From positions 1-32,181 of the forward strand of contig CAKUEM010000018.1 in the NCBI GenBank assembly GCA_934646115.1: a stretch of 32,181 nt of DNA. The letters are read 5' to 3'. The stretch is from an uncultured Oscillospiraceae bacterium. GTDB lineage: Bacteria > Bacillota > Clostridia > Oscillospirales > JAAYXM01. Made by a program: the position numbers and the translations under genes. Positions 1 to 7,700 of the stretch are shown in pieces. The notes beneath the pieces were generated by a model that had not been told where the DNA came from, ran no database searches, and saw only the letters and a list, made by a program, of their open reading frames with translations. The first letter of the stretch is position 1; every line of letters starts with the position of its first letter.

Positions 1-513
1 CTACGGCATATTCTTTATTTATATTGGGGAGTATCCGCGTTAAGCGTGTCCGTTATAAAAACGAGACGTTTGCGGGGAGATGCCGATGCGCTGCCCGCAT
101 TGCGCGGGGTAGAAATTATGTGCGCAGCCCTACTATATGAACAGGGGAAATTACGCTGCCCACGTTGCGCGGGGCGAAAGCTATGCATGCTGCCCGCGCT
201 GCGCGGGGGTAGAAATTATGTGCGCAGCTCCGCCGCGCGGGATAGGGAATTGCGGCAGGCAACAGACTGCGCGGGGCGCAGACAAATATGCCGCAGAGAA
301 CCCGAACGGTCTCTACGGCATATTCTTTATTTATATTGGGGAGTATCCGCGTTAAGCGTGTCCGTTATAAAAACGAGACGTTTGCGGGGGATACAGGTGC
401 GCTGCCCGCGCTGCGCGAGGTAGAAATTATGTGCGCAGCTCCGCCGTGCGGGGCTGCGTCTCACGCGCGGCGCGGGGTGGGGCGTTGCTCCGTTTCCGCT
501 GCGCGGAAAGAGG
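1..513. repeat. Non-coding intergenic repeats downstream of pheT, about 312-bp period
   Basis: No credible gene is seen here. The first roughly 77 bases recur almost exactly at 313-389. A second block starting GCGCTGCCCGC and ending in TAGAAATTATGTGCGCAG occurs at 88-127, about 189-228 and 399-438, with a few substitutions and a 1-base indel between copies. Each block carries an inverted repeat of the type CCCGCGC-TGCGCGGG. The end of the region also folds: 435-444 pairs with 448-457 as a 10-bp stem with a 3-base loop, and 493-499 pairs with 503-509 just beyond the pheT stop. Neither hairpin has a U-tract in the pheT direction, so they are poor intrinsic terminators. Short open frames crossing the repeats change reading frame between copies and look accidental. 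Confidence 0.8.
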
Positions 514-2892
514 CTACGCGCGCAGGGTTGCGCCAAACTCGCTTGCGAGCGCATCGAGCGCGCGGCGGAGCTTGCCGTCGACCTCTTCGTCGGTCAACGT
601 ATGGTCGGCGGCGCGCAGCACGATCGCATACGCCACGCTCTTTTTATCCGGCGCGACCTGCTCGCCGGTATACACGTCAAACAGCGTGACGTTTTCAAGC
701 AGCTTGCCGATCTGCCGGCGGATGCACTTTTCCAGATGCGCGACCGGAAGGTCACGGTCACACACGAGCGCGAGGTCACGCGTGACCGCCGGGAACTTCG
801 GAAGCGGAACATACTCGCTCTCCGCCGCGCGGTGCGCATACAGCGCGCGGACGGACAGCTCCGCCAGATAGACCTCGCAATCCAGACCGAACGCCGCGGC
901 GACCTTGGGGTGGATCTGCCCGATCGTGCCGATCAGCGCATCGCCCGCATAGATCCGCGCACAGCGCCCCGGATGCCAGGTGGGATCGTTTTTCTCCGGC
1001 TCAAACGACACATCATTGATCGCGAGCGCATGAAACAGCGCCTCGAGCGCGCCCTTGAGCGTATAGAAATCACGCCCCTTGCCGTATGACCCGATCACAT
1101 AGGTGGGCGCCTCGTCCGGCAGCGCCTCGTCCGTGGGAAGGTAGACGCGCGCCAGCTCGTATAAATCGGCGGAGGCGTTGCGGTTATTATAATTGCGCGC
1201 GAGCGTTTCCAGCATGCTGGGGAGCATTGTGGTGCGCATGACCGAGCTTTCGTCGCCCAGCGGGTTTTTGATCACGACATGGCGGCGCAGCGGGCTATCC
1301 GGCGCGAGCGCAAGCAGATCGTCGGTTTTCGGGCTGTCGTATGAATAGGTCATGCACTCGGAATAGCCCAGCCCGCGCGACAGGATGCCGATCGCATGCT
1401 GGAACTTCTGCTCGGCGTTTAAGCCGCCCTGCGTGCTCTCGCCGCGCATCAGCGTGGAGCGGATATTATTATAGCCATACAGCCGCGCGACCTCCTCGGC
1501 GATATCCGCCATGCACAGCAGGTCCGGACGGAAGGACGGAACGATCACCATGCCGCCCTCCACGCGGATCGAAAGCCGCGCAAGCAGCGCGATCATCTCG
1601 TCCGCCGCGAGCTGCGTGCCGAGCAGGGCATTGATCCGCTCCGGCTCGAACGGGATCGTTGTCGGCTCTTTGCTGCTGTGGTCGACATCGACATAGCCCG
1701 CGAGCACGCGCCCTGCGCCGAGCAGCTCAACCAGCTCGCACGCGCGGTCGACCGCGGGGATGGTATTCTGCGCGTCCAGCCCCTTTTCATAGAGGGCGGA
1801 AGCGTCGGTCCGCATGCCGAGGTCGCGCGCTGTGGTGCGGACGGATGCGGCGTCAAACGTGGCGGATTCGAAGATGACGGTTGCGGTGTCTGCCTCGATC
1901 TCAGAATTCAGGCCGCCCATCACGCCCGCGATGGCGACCGGGCCGGCTTCGTCCGCGATGACGAGCATCCGGTCGGTCAGCGTATGCTCCACCTCGTCAA
2001 GCGTGGTGAATTTCTGCCTGTTTTCCGCGCGGCGGACGATAATATGGTTGTTTTTTACATGCGACGCGTCAAACGCGTGCATCGGCTGGCCGTACTCGAG
2101 CATGACATAGTTTGTGATATCCACGATGTTATTCACCGGGCGGACGCCTGCCGCATGCAGCCGCGCGCGCAGCCACATCGGCGACGGCGCGACCTTGACG
2201 TCGCGCACCATGCGCGCGGTATAGCGCGGGCAAAGCTCCGGCGCTTCCACCGTCACCTGCACCTGCCCATCGATGCGCTCATCGCACGCGCGCACCTGCG
2301 GAGTCGGCGGCGTGAACGGCTTTTCAAACGTCGCCGCGACCTCGCGCGCAAGCCCGAGCACGGAGAAGCAATCCGGACGGTTGGACGTGATCTCAAACTC
2401 AACAACGGTGTCGTTTAAGCCAAGCACATCGCGAATATCGTCGCCCACCTGGCAGTTCTCCTGCAGCAGGAGGATGCCGTTTTCGTCGGCATACGGGACG
2501 TTGCATAAATTCAGCCCCAGCTCATGGAACGAGCACAGCATACCGCAGGACTCCACGCCGCGCAGCTTGCCGGTTTTGATCTTCACGCCGCCGGGCAGAC
2601 GGCTGCCGTCCAGCGCGACGGGGACCAGGTCGCCCACATGCACGTTCTGCGCGCCGGTAACGATCTGGATCGGCGCAGCCTCGCCGACGCTCAGCATGCA
2701 GATCTGAAGCTTATCCGCATCCGGATGCTTCTCGATCGATTCGATTTGACCAACGACCACGCGCTCGATCTCCGCGCCGAGGTGCGTGGTGGTTTCTACC
2801 TTCGAGCCGGACATGGTCATCGCTTCGGCAAACGTCCGGTCCGGCACGTTGAGCTTGACATAATCAGAAAGCCACTGCATCGATAAATTCAT
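514..2892 (-). CDS. pheT: Phenylalanine--tRNA ligase beta subunit
   Basis: This is the beta chain of the cytoplasmic alpha2-beta2 enzyme that charges tRNA-Phe; it supplies tRNA recognition and editing of mischarged Tyr-tRNA. The 792-residue product is full length. An EMAP/OB-type tRNA-binding domain (about residues 40-150) comes first, then the B3/B4 editing and B5 domains. The core contains AEEVARLYGYNNI, typical of PheT. The C-terminal FDX-ACB anticodon-binding domain contains PLPKFPAVTRDLALV. The ATG lies one base after the pheS stop, and its ribosome binding site AGGGGGTG lies inside the end of pheS, so translation is coupled. Expression should follow the T-box upstream of pheS. No truncation is seen. 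Confidence 0.97.
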   Translation of the reverse strand: MNLSMQWLSDYVKLNVPDRTFAEAMTMSGSKVETTTHLGAEIERVVVGQIESIEKHPDADKLQICMLSVGEAAPIQIVTGAQNVHVGDLVPVALDGSRLPGGVKIKTGKLRGVESCGMLCSFHELGLNLCNVPYADENGILLLQENCQVGDDIRDVLGLNDTVVEFEITSNRPDCFSVLGLAREVAATFEKPFTPPTPQVRACDERIDGQVQVTVEAPELCPRYTARMVRDVKVAPSPMWLRARLHAAGVRPVNNIVDITNYVMLEYGQPMHAFDASHVKNNHIIVRRAENRQKFTTLDEVEHTLTDRMLVIADEAGPVAIAGVMGGLNSEIEADTATVIFESATFDAASVRTTARDLGMRTDASALYEKGLDAQNTIPAVDRACELVELLGAGRVLAGYVDVDHSSKEPTTIPFEPERINALLGTQLAADEMIALLARLSIRVEGGMVIVPSFRPDLLCMADIAEEVARLYGYNNIRSTLMRGESTQGGLNAEQKFQHAIGILSRGLGYSECMTYSYDSPKTDDLLALAPDSPLRRHVVIKNPLGDESSVMRTTMLPSMLETLARNYNNRNASADLYELARVYLPTDEALPDEAPTYVIGSYGKGRDFYTLKGALEALFHALAINDVSFEPEKNDPTWHPGRCARIYAGDALIGTIGQIHPKVAAAFGLDCEVYLAELSVRALYAHRAAESEYVPLPKFPAVTRDLALVCDRDLPVAHLEKCIRRQIGKLLENVTLFDVYTGEQVAPDKKSVAYAIVLRAADHTLTDEEVDGKLRRALDALASEFGATLRA

Positions 2893-2893
2893 A

Positions 2894-3925
2894 TTAGAGC
2901 ACCCCCTGGAACTGCTTTAAAAAGCGCATATCATCTTCATAGAACAGGCGGATATCCTTGATCGAATAGCGCCGCATGGTGATGCGCTCCAGCCCGATGC
3001 CGAACGCATACCCGGAATAAACGCTCGAGTCGATCCCGCAATTTTCAAGCACCTTCGGATGCACCATGCCCGCGCCGAGTACCTCGATCCAGCCCTCGTC
3101 CTTGCACAGGCGGCAGCCCTTACCCTGGCAATTAAAGCACATGATATCCATCTCAGCCGACGGCTCGGTAAACGGGAAGTGATGCGGGCGGAAGCGCACG
3201 ACCGCGTCCTCGCCGTAGAGCCGCTTTGCAAACACCTCAAGCGTGCCCTTTAAATCGCCCATCGTGATGCCCCGGTCAACGACCAGACCCTCGATCTGAT
3301 GGAAGATCGGCGAATGCGTAGCGTCCAGCGCGTCGCTGCGGTACACGCGCCCGGGCGAAATGATGCGGAGCGGCGGCTTATGCTGCTCCATATACCGCAC
3401 CTGCACCGGCGAGGTCTGCGTGCGCAGCAGGACGTTATCCGAGATATAAAACGTATCCTGCGTGTCGCGCGCGGGGTGATCCTTCGGCAGGTTTAATGCC
3501 TCAAAGTTATAATAATCCAGCTCGACCTCGGGTCCGTCCGCGATTTCAAAGCCCATGCCGAGGAAGATATCGCGCGTTTCGTCCAGCACGATGGACATCG
3601 GGTGCTTATGCCCGACGGTGGGCAGCGTGCCCGGCATGGACACGTCGATCGTTTCCGCCGCAAGGCGCTTAGACAGCGCGCGCTCACGCAGCTGCTCGGC
3701 CGCGGTGCGGATCTCGCCGTCGATCGTTTCGCGCACCTCGTTTGCCAGCTGCCCGATGACCGGGCGCATGTCGCTTGACAGCTTGCCCATCTGCTTTAAA
3801 ATTCCGGTCAGCTCGCCTTTTTTGCCGAGAAAGCGAACGCGCAGCGACTCGATATCATGCGCGTCCTTTGCGGCGGCGATCGCGTCGAGCGCCTGCTTTC
3901 TCATGGCTTCCAGTTGCTCTTTCAT
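2894..3925 (-). CDS. pheS: Phenylalanine--tRNA ligase alpha subunit
   Basis: This is the catalytic alpha chain of Phe-tRNA synthetase, a class II synthetase that activates phenylalanine with ATP. The 343-residue product has an N-terminal helical tRNA-binding arm (MKEQLEAMRKQ onward). Class II motif 2 follows (PGRVYRSDALDATHSPIFHQ), and motif 3 (GYAFGIGLERITMRRY) lies near the C-terminus. A cysteine cluster, CFNCQGKGCRLCKDEGW, is normal for bacterial PheS. The start at 3925 is chosen because AAAAAAGGAG precedes it at proper spacing. The frame stays open upstream to 4075, but that stretch is the T-box terminator and antiterminator. It is the first gene of pheS-pheT. Confidence 0.97.
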   Translation of the reverse strand: MKEQLEAMRKQALDAIAAAKDAHDIESLRVRFLGKKGELTGILKQMGKLSSDMRPVIGQLANEVRETIDGEIRTAAEQLRERALSKRLAAETIDVSMPGTLPTVGHKHPMSIVLDETRDIFLGMGFEIADGPEVELDYYNFEALNLPKDHPARDTQDTFYISDNVLLRTQTSPVQVRYMEQHKPPLRIISPGRVYRSDALDATHSPIFHQIEGLVVDRGITMGDLKGTLEVFAKRLYGEDAVVRFRPHHFPFTEPSAEMDIMCFNCQGKGCRLCKDEGWIEVLGAGMVHPKVLENCGIDSSVYSGYAFGIGLERITMRRYSIKDIRLFYEDDMRFLKQFQGVL

Positions 3926-3960
3926 GTTCGATCCAACTCCTTTTTTCGGGCAAAGGCAAT

Positions 3961-3999
3961 AAAAAAACGCCTCTCGCCCCATCCTCGGGACGAAAGGCA
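3961..3999 (-). terminator. Regulated intrinsic terminator of the pheST T-box
   Basis: On the minus strand GCCTTTCGTCCC (3998-3987) pairs with GGGGCGAGAGGC (3980-3969) around a 6-base loop, with two G-U pairs, and is followed by seven T residues (3967-3961). It lies between the T-box motif and the pheS ribosome binding site, the usual place for a T-box attenuator. Confidence 0.92.
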
Positions 4000-4249
4000 T
4001 AGCATATGCTACGCGTTCCGCGTTACCACCCGTATTCGCAGGGAAAAACCTGCGCGCCTCTGCCGGGTACTGCATACCCGCTCCCTATAACGGGGGAAGC
4101 CGCGCCGCCCTACCACATCGCGCTTCAGGCAGCGTGCTCGGGAGGGAACTTCCGCGCCGCGCCGCATAAGCCCGCTCTCAGTCACGACCGGCTCTCCCTG
4201 AAAGGCGGTTCATGCGCGTACTTTCCTCCGTCATTGCATTTTCATATGT
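3961..4249 (-). promoter_or_regulatory. T-box leader (tRNA-Phe sensing riboswitch)
   Basis: The leader of pheS has the parts of a T-box that binds uncharged tRNA-Phe and switches a terminator to an antiterminator. Reading the minus strand, stem I starts near GGAGGAAAGTA. The probable specifier codon TTC (Phe) is at 4148-4146, in the context GAAGTTCCCTCC. The T-box motif GGGTGGTAACGCGG is at 4031-4018. Its bulge TGGT complements an A-CCA tRNA end, as expected for tRNA-Phe. A terminator follows immediately (3961-3999). Class and mechanism come from established T-box knowledge; the specifier assignment is by motif context, not by folding. Confidence 0.93.
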
Positions 4250-4255
4250 AATATC

Positions 4256-4283
4256 ATTATATGCGTTTTTTTCATTTTGTCAA
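4256..4283 (-). promoter_or_regulatory. Sigma-A-type promoter of pheS-pheT
   Basis: On the minus strand TTGACA (4283-4278) and TATAAT (4261-4256) are both perfect consensus hexamers separated by 16 bases. Transcription would start near 4249, just at the 5' end of the T-box leader. It is divergent from the promoter at 4302-4330. Confidence 0.9.
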
Positions 4284-4301
4284 CCACATTTTTTGCTTTG
4301 C

Positions 4302-4330
4302 TTGCTTTCTTTTGCAAAAAGCGGTATAAT
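4302..4330 (+). promoter_or_regulatory. Promoter of the CarD-like gene, -10 inside a perfect palindrome
   Basis: TTGCTT (4302-4307) and TATAAT (4325-4330) are 17 bases apart. The -10 lies within a perfect 14-base palindrome, GGTATAATTATACC, at 4323-4336. The predicted start near 4337 gives a leader of only about 18 bases, with GGAGG at 4341-4345. The palindrome could be an operator, but a binding protein is not known from the sequence. Confidence 0.85.
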
Positions 4331-4354
4331 TATACCATACGGAGGCGATTTTTT

Positions 4355-4852
4355 TTGTATCAGATCGGGGATAAGATCGTGCATCCGATGCACGGCGCGG
4401 GCACGGTGGACGACATCGTTACGCGCAGGATCGACGGGGAGGAGCGCGAATATTATGTGCTGCGCCTGCCGAGCGGCGGGATGGTTGTGATGATCCCGGT
4501 CGCGGCGAGCGAGAAGCTCGGCGTGCGCGCGGTGTGCGATGCGCCGCGGGCCGAGGCGGTGCTTGCCGCGGTGGAGACCGCGGAGGTCGCGATGACCGCG
4601 AACTGGAACCAGCGCTATCGCGAGAACACGCAGCGCATAAAAAGCGGCGATCTTGACGAGGTCGCGCGGGTGGTTAAGGGTCTTACGCTGCGCGAGCGGC
4701 AGCAGGGGCTGTCTACGGGCGAGCGGAAAATGCTGCATGCGGCGCGGAATATTTTGCTCTCTGAGCTGATGCTTGCGCGCGGCGCGAGCTACGAGCAGAC
4801 CGAGCATGAGCTTGACTGTGCGCTCAAGCGCGCGGCGCGGGCGGAAATATAG
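4355..4852 (+). CDS. CarD/CdnL-type RNA polymerase-binding regulator
   Basis: This 165-residue protein has the CarD/TRCF RNA-polymerase-interaction domain at its N-terminus (YQIGDKIVHPMHGAGTV, then EEREYYVLRLPSGGMVVMIPV). An all-helical C-terminal domain rich in Arg, Glu and Leu follows. Family members bind the RNA polymerase beta subunit and stabilise open complexes at many promoters. The start is the TTG at 4355, 9 bases after GGAGG and just downstream of the predicted transcription start; an in-frame upstream TTG at 4277 would lie ahead of the promoter. The stop overlaps the ribosome binding site of ispDF, so the two are co-transcribed, an arrangement seen in other Clostridia. Whether it is a true CarD orthologue or a paralogue cannot be settled here. 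Confidence 0.88.
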   Translation: MYQIGDKIVHPMHGAGTVDDIVTRRIDGEEREYYVLRLPSGGMVVMIPVAASEKLGVRAVCDAPRAEAVLAAVETAEVAMTANWNQRYRENTQRIKSGDLDEVARVVKGLTLRERQQGLSTGERKMLHAARNILLSELMLARGASYEQTEHELDCALKRAARAEI

Positions 4853-4863
4853 GAGGGTTGACT

Positions 4864-6048
4864 ATGGCGCTGCGGGCGAAACAAAAGGCGGACACGGCGG
4901 CGATCGTCCCCGCGGCGGGCACGGCGTCACGCATGCGCGGGCTGGACAAGCTGTTTCTTACGCTCAATGGCGTGCCGGTCGTGATCCGCACGCTGCGCGT
5001 GTTGGACGCGCACCCCGCGATCCGCGAGATCATTATTCCCACGCGGGAGGACTGCATCGCGCCGCTTGAGGCGCTGTGCCGGGAATATCATATAAATAAA
5101 GTAAGAAAAATCATTCGCGGCGGGGCGACGCGGGCAGAATCTGTTCTGCTCGGGCTGCGCGCGGCGAGCGGGCGCTGCCGTTTGGCGGCGATCCATGACG
5201 CGGCGCGTCCGTTCGTGAGCGAGCGCGTGATCACGCAGACGATCGAGGCGGCGCGCCAATATTCCGCCGCAGCGCCCGCGGTCCCGGTGGTAGACACGGT
5301 GAAGGAGCAATGCGGCGGCGTGGTGCAGCGAACGCTTGCGCGCGACACGCTCGCCGCGATCCAGACGCCGCAGGTGTTTGATCGCGAGCTGGTGCTTGCG
5401 GCGGTGAGCGCGGCGGTTGCGTCGCATGCCCCGATCACGGACGACTGCTCTGCGGTTGAGATGGCGGGCGGGCGCGTGGTGCTCACGCAGGGCGACCCGC
5501 TCAATCGCAAGATCACAACGCCGGAGGACTTGATTTTTGCGCGCGCGATGCTGCGCGGCGAGGAGGAACATGCAATGCGGATCGGGCATGGATATGACGT
5601 GCATCGGCTTGCGCCGGGGCGCGCGCTGATTTTGGGCGGCGTGCAGATCCCGTTTGAGCTGGGGCTTTTGGGGCACAGCGACGCGGACGTGCTGGTGCAT
5701 GCGGTGATGGATGCGCTGCTCGGCGCGGCGGCGCTGGGCGATATCGGGAAGCTGTTTCCGGACACGGACGAGCGCTATGCGGGCGCGGACAGTATCGTCC
5801 TGCTCGGCGAGGTGCGCGCGGCGCTTGCGCAGGCGGGGTTTGCCCCGGTGAATATCGATGCGACCGTGCTGGCGCAGCGACCGAAGCTCGCGCCGTTTAT
5901 CGAGAAAATGCGCGCAAATATCGCGGCGGCGCTGGATATCGCGCCCGAATGCGTCAGCGTGAAGGCGACGACGGAGGAAAAGCTCGGCTTTACCGGCGCG
6001 GGCGAGGGCATTGCCGCGCATGCGGTGTGCTTGGTCGCGCCGCAATAA
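4864..6048 (+). CDS. ispDF: Bifunctional IspD/IspF: MEP cytidylyltransferase and MEcPP synthase
   Basis: One 394-residue chain carries two enzymes of the non-mevalonate isoprenoid pathway. Residues 1 to about 232 are IspD (CDP-ME synthesis from MEP and CTP), with the nucleotide-binding loop PAAGTASRM and the DAARPFVS, PVVDTVK and TDDCSAVE segments. From residue 238 it is IspF (cyclisation to MEcPP), with metal ligands in GYDVHRL and the HSDADVLVHAVMDALLGA segment, and the C-terminal KATTEEKLGFTG signature. ATG 4864 is preferred because AGGAGGG (4851-4857) is 6 bases upstream; a TTG at 4858 abuts it. The intervening kinase IspE is not in the window. An internal AGGAGG and ATG at the domain junction (5561-5577) may allow separate IspF synthesis. 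Confidence 0.96.
   Translation: MALRAKQKADTAAIVPAAGTASRMRGLDKLFLTLNGVPVVIRTLRVLDAHPAIREIIIPTREDCIAPLEALCREYHINKVRKIIRGGATRAESVLLGLRAASGRCRLAAIHDAARPFVSERVITQTIEAARQYSAAAPAVPVVDTVKEQCGGVVQRTLARDTLAAIQTPQVFDRELVLAAVSAAVASHAPITDDCSAVEMAGGRVVLTQGDPLNRKITTPEDLIFARAMLRGEEEHAMRIGHGYDVHRLAPGRALILGGVQIPFELGLLGHSDADVLVHAVMDALLGAAALGDIGKLFPDTDERYAGADSIVLLGEVRAALAQAGFAPVNIDATVLAQRPKLAPFIEKMRANIAAALDIAPECVSVKATTEEKLGFTGAGEGIAAHAVCLVAPQ
5561..5577 (+). promoter_or_regulatory. Candidate internal ribosome binding site and start for free IspF
   Basis: AGGAGG at 5561-5566 is followed after 8 bases by an in-frame ATG (5575-5577). That ATG encodes the Met of MRIGHGYDVH, which is the natural N-terminus of stand-alone IspF proteins. 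The fit in strength, spacing and position suggests a relic or active internal start. Because the motif also encodes Glu-Glu-Glu, chance cannot be excluded. Confidence 0.5.
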
Positions 6049-6200
6049 AAAATTTTTCTGGCGATTCGATGAAAAATCGCGTCGCGCGGGCGGATTGCAT
6101 GGCATTCCGGCGGCGCGGCGCGGTTTCTTTTTTCGCGCGGGTGTGACCGTGCGCTATGCGGGCGCATACGATGGCTTGTAAGTGAACCGAGAGGAGAGCG

Positions 6201-6461
6201 ATGAGCATGAGCGGCTGCATGATCGTTTGCCGGTCTGTCACCTATGCGCAGCGCGCGCGTCAAATCTTAGAAAAACACGGGATCCATGCGGTCGTGGTGC
6301 GGCCGCGGCTTGAACTGATGGAGAACAGCTGCGGCTTTGCGGTGAAGGTCTCTGAGGGGTATTTGGCGGAGGCGCTGGAGCTGCTGCGCGAGTTTGGGTT
6401 TGAAATTTCGCGCGTGCTGCTTCTCGACGAAAACGGCAACGAGCGGGAGATGAGAGCGTGA
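6201..6461 (+). CDS. DUF3343 protein (putative Se/S carrier-like)
   Basis: This 86-residue protein matches the small DUF3343/Se-S carrier-like family. An N-terminal beta strand CMIVCRSVTYAQRARQIL leads into a helix. The conserved cysteine segment NSCGFAVKV sits at about residues 42-50, and a C-terminal helix-strand follows. Members are usually encoded next to SufS/NifS-like enzymes and are proposed, mainly from gene context, to carry sulfur or selenium. Here the stop overlaps the next gene's GTG as GTGA, so the pair is translationally coupled. ATG 6201 has GAGGAG very close upstream; ATG 6207 would have more usual spacing, so the first two residues are uncertain. The 152 bases before it show no clear promoter. 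Confidence 0.82.
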   Translation: MSMSGCMIVCRSVTYAQRARQILEKHGIHAVVVRPRLELMENSCGFAVKVSEGYLAEALELLREFGFEISRVLLLDENGNEREMRA

Positions 6462-7588
6462 TTTATTTAGACAACGCGGCAACCACCTTGAATAAGCCGG
6501 AGAGCGTGGCGCGCGCGGTGTGCGAGGCGATGTCCTGCGCCGCAAACGCCGGGCGCGGCGGGCATGCGGCCGCCATGCGCGCGGCGGATATTTTATTTGA
6601 CTGCCGCTGTGCCGCGGCGGAGCTGTTCGGCGCGCCCGGTCCGGAGCATGTGATTTTTACCCAAAACGCCACGCATGCCTTAAATATCGCGATCCAGGGG
6701 CTGATGCGGCGCGGCGGGCATTGCGTGATCTCGGGCTATGAGCATAACTCGGTCGTGCGGCCGCTCGCCGCGCTTGCGGATGCGGGCGTGCGCTATTCGG
6801 TCGCGCGGGCGCCGCTGTTTGAGCAGGAGGCGATGGTCGATGCGTTCCGCGCCGCGATTACGCCCGATACGCGCGCGGCGGTCGTGACGCATGTGTCCAA
6901 TGTGTTCGGCTATATCCTGCCCATCCACGCGATCGACGCGGTCTGCGCGGAGAAGGGCATCCCGCTCATTCTTGATGCGTCGCAATCGGCGGGGACGCTT
7001 GATGTAAAGCTGAATAGCTTAACAGCGACGGCGTTTTTATGCATGCCAGGGCATAAGGGATTATACGGTCCGCAGGGGACCGGACTTCTGATCGCGCGCG
7101 ACGGCTGCGAGGTGCCGCCGCTGATGCAGGGAGGGACGGGAAGCCTGTCACACGAGGCGGTTTCGCCGGATTTCCTGCCCGACCGGCACGAGAGCGGAAC
7201 GCAAAATATTCACGGCGTGGCGGGACTTCTGGAGGGGCTGCGCTTTGTGTGTAAAGAACATGAGCTTTACAGGCATGAGCGCGCGCTGCTGGAGCTTGCG
7301 GCGGAAAAGCTTCTGGAAATCCCGGGCGTTTTGCCGTACTACGACGGCGGGCGCGGCGTGCAGAGCGGGGTGCTGTCGTTCCGGATGGAGGGGCGCGCGG
7401 CGGATGACGTGGCGTATGAGCTGGGGCTTTTGGATATCGCGGTGCGCGGCGGGCTGCATTGCGCGCCGCTGGCGCATGAAACGGTGGGAACGCGCCGCGG
7501 CACGGTGCGCGTGAGCTTTTCTGCGTTTAACACGCGCGCGGATGTGCTTGCGCTGTGCGACGCGCTGCGCCAGATCGCGAAAAAATAA
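6458..7588 (+). CDS. Cysteine desulfurase family protein (class V aminotransferase fold)
   Basis: This 376-residue PLP enzyme begins IYLDNAATTLNKP, the classic start of NifS/SufS-like proteins. Lys200 in MPGHKGLYGPQGTG is the expected Schiff-base lysine. ATHALN and the H-S-N segment around GYEHNSVVRPL fit the cofactor pocket. Cys335 in RGGLHCAPLAHE sits where the persulfide-forming cysteine is found in group II desulfurases. The sequence resembles the EF2568-type subfamily that pairs with DUF3343, rather than SufS of a complete suf operon; no scaffold protein is nearby. The GTG start overlaps the upstream stop by four bases. The physiological acceptor (Fe-S, thiouridine or selenium metabolism) is not shown. 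Confidence 0.88.
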   Translation: MIYLDNAATTLNKPESVARAVCEAMSCAANAGRGGHAAAMRAADILFDCRCAAAELFGAPGPEHVIFTQNATHALNIAIQGLMRRGGHCVISGYEHNSVVRPLAALADAGVRYSVARAPLFEQEAMVDAFRAAITPDTRAAVVTHVSNVFGYILPIHAIDAVCAEKGIPLILDASQSAGTLDVKLNSLTATAFLCMPGHKGLYGPQGTGLLIARDGCEVPPLMQGGTGSLSHEAVSPDFLPDRHESGTQNIHGVAGLLEGLRFVCKEHELYRHERALLELAAEKLLEIPGVLPYYDGGRGVQSGVLSFRMEGRAADDVAYELGLLDIAVRGGLHCAPLAHETVGTRRGTVRVSFSAFNTRADVLALCDALRQIAKK

Positions 7589-7614
7589 ATAATTTGTAAA
7601 CTTCAAAAAATCAA

Positions 7615-7643
7615 TTCCATTTAGTTAAGAAGTATGATACAAT
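7615..7643 (+). promoter_or_regulatory. Candidate promoter of cdaA
   Basis: An extended -10, TGATACAAT, places TACAAT at 7638-7643. A weak -35 TTCCAT lies 17 bases upstream at 7615-7620. The region 7589-7680 is clearly AT-rich compared with the flanking genes, as expected for a promoter. Confidence 0.6.
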
Positions 7644-7700
7644 AAATACAAACGTGAATTTGGATGTTAAAATGACACGGAAAGCAAGGGATTTGGGCGG

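Noticed and set aside
493..509. Hairpin after pheT as an intrinsic terminator
   Set aside because: The 7-bp stem is present but no T-rich tract follows on the minus strand.
3926..4075. N-terminal 50-codon extension of pheS
   Set aside because: This stretch is the T-box antiterminator and terminator region; a strong ribosome binding site sits just before ATG 3925.
4277..4354. N-terminal extension of the CarD-like protein from TTG 4277
   Set aside because: It would begin upstream of the predicted -35 and -10 and outside the transcript.
4927..6105. 392-codon minus-strand frame under ispDF
   Set aside because: It is antisense to well-conserved enzyme motifs and is Arg-rich with no family resemblance.
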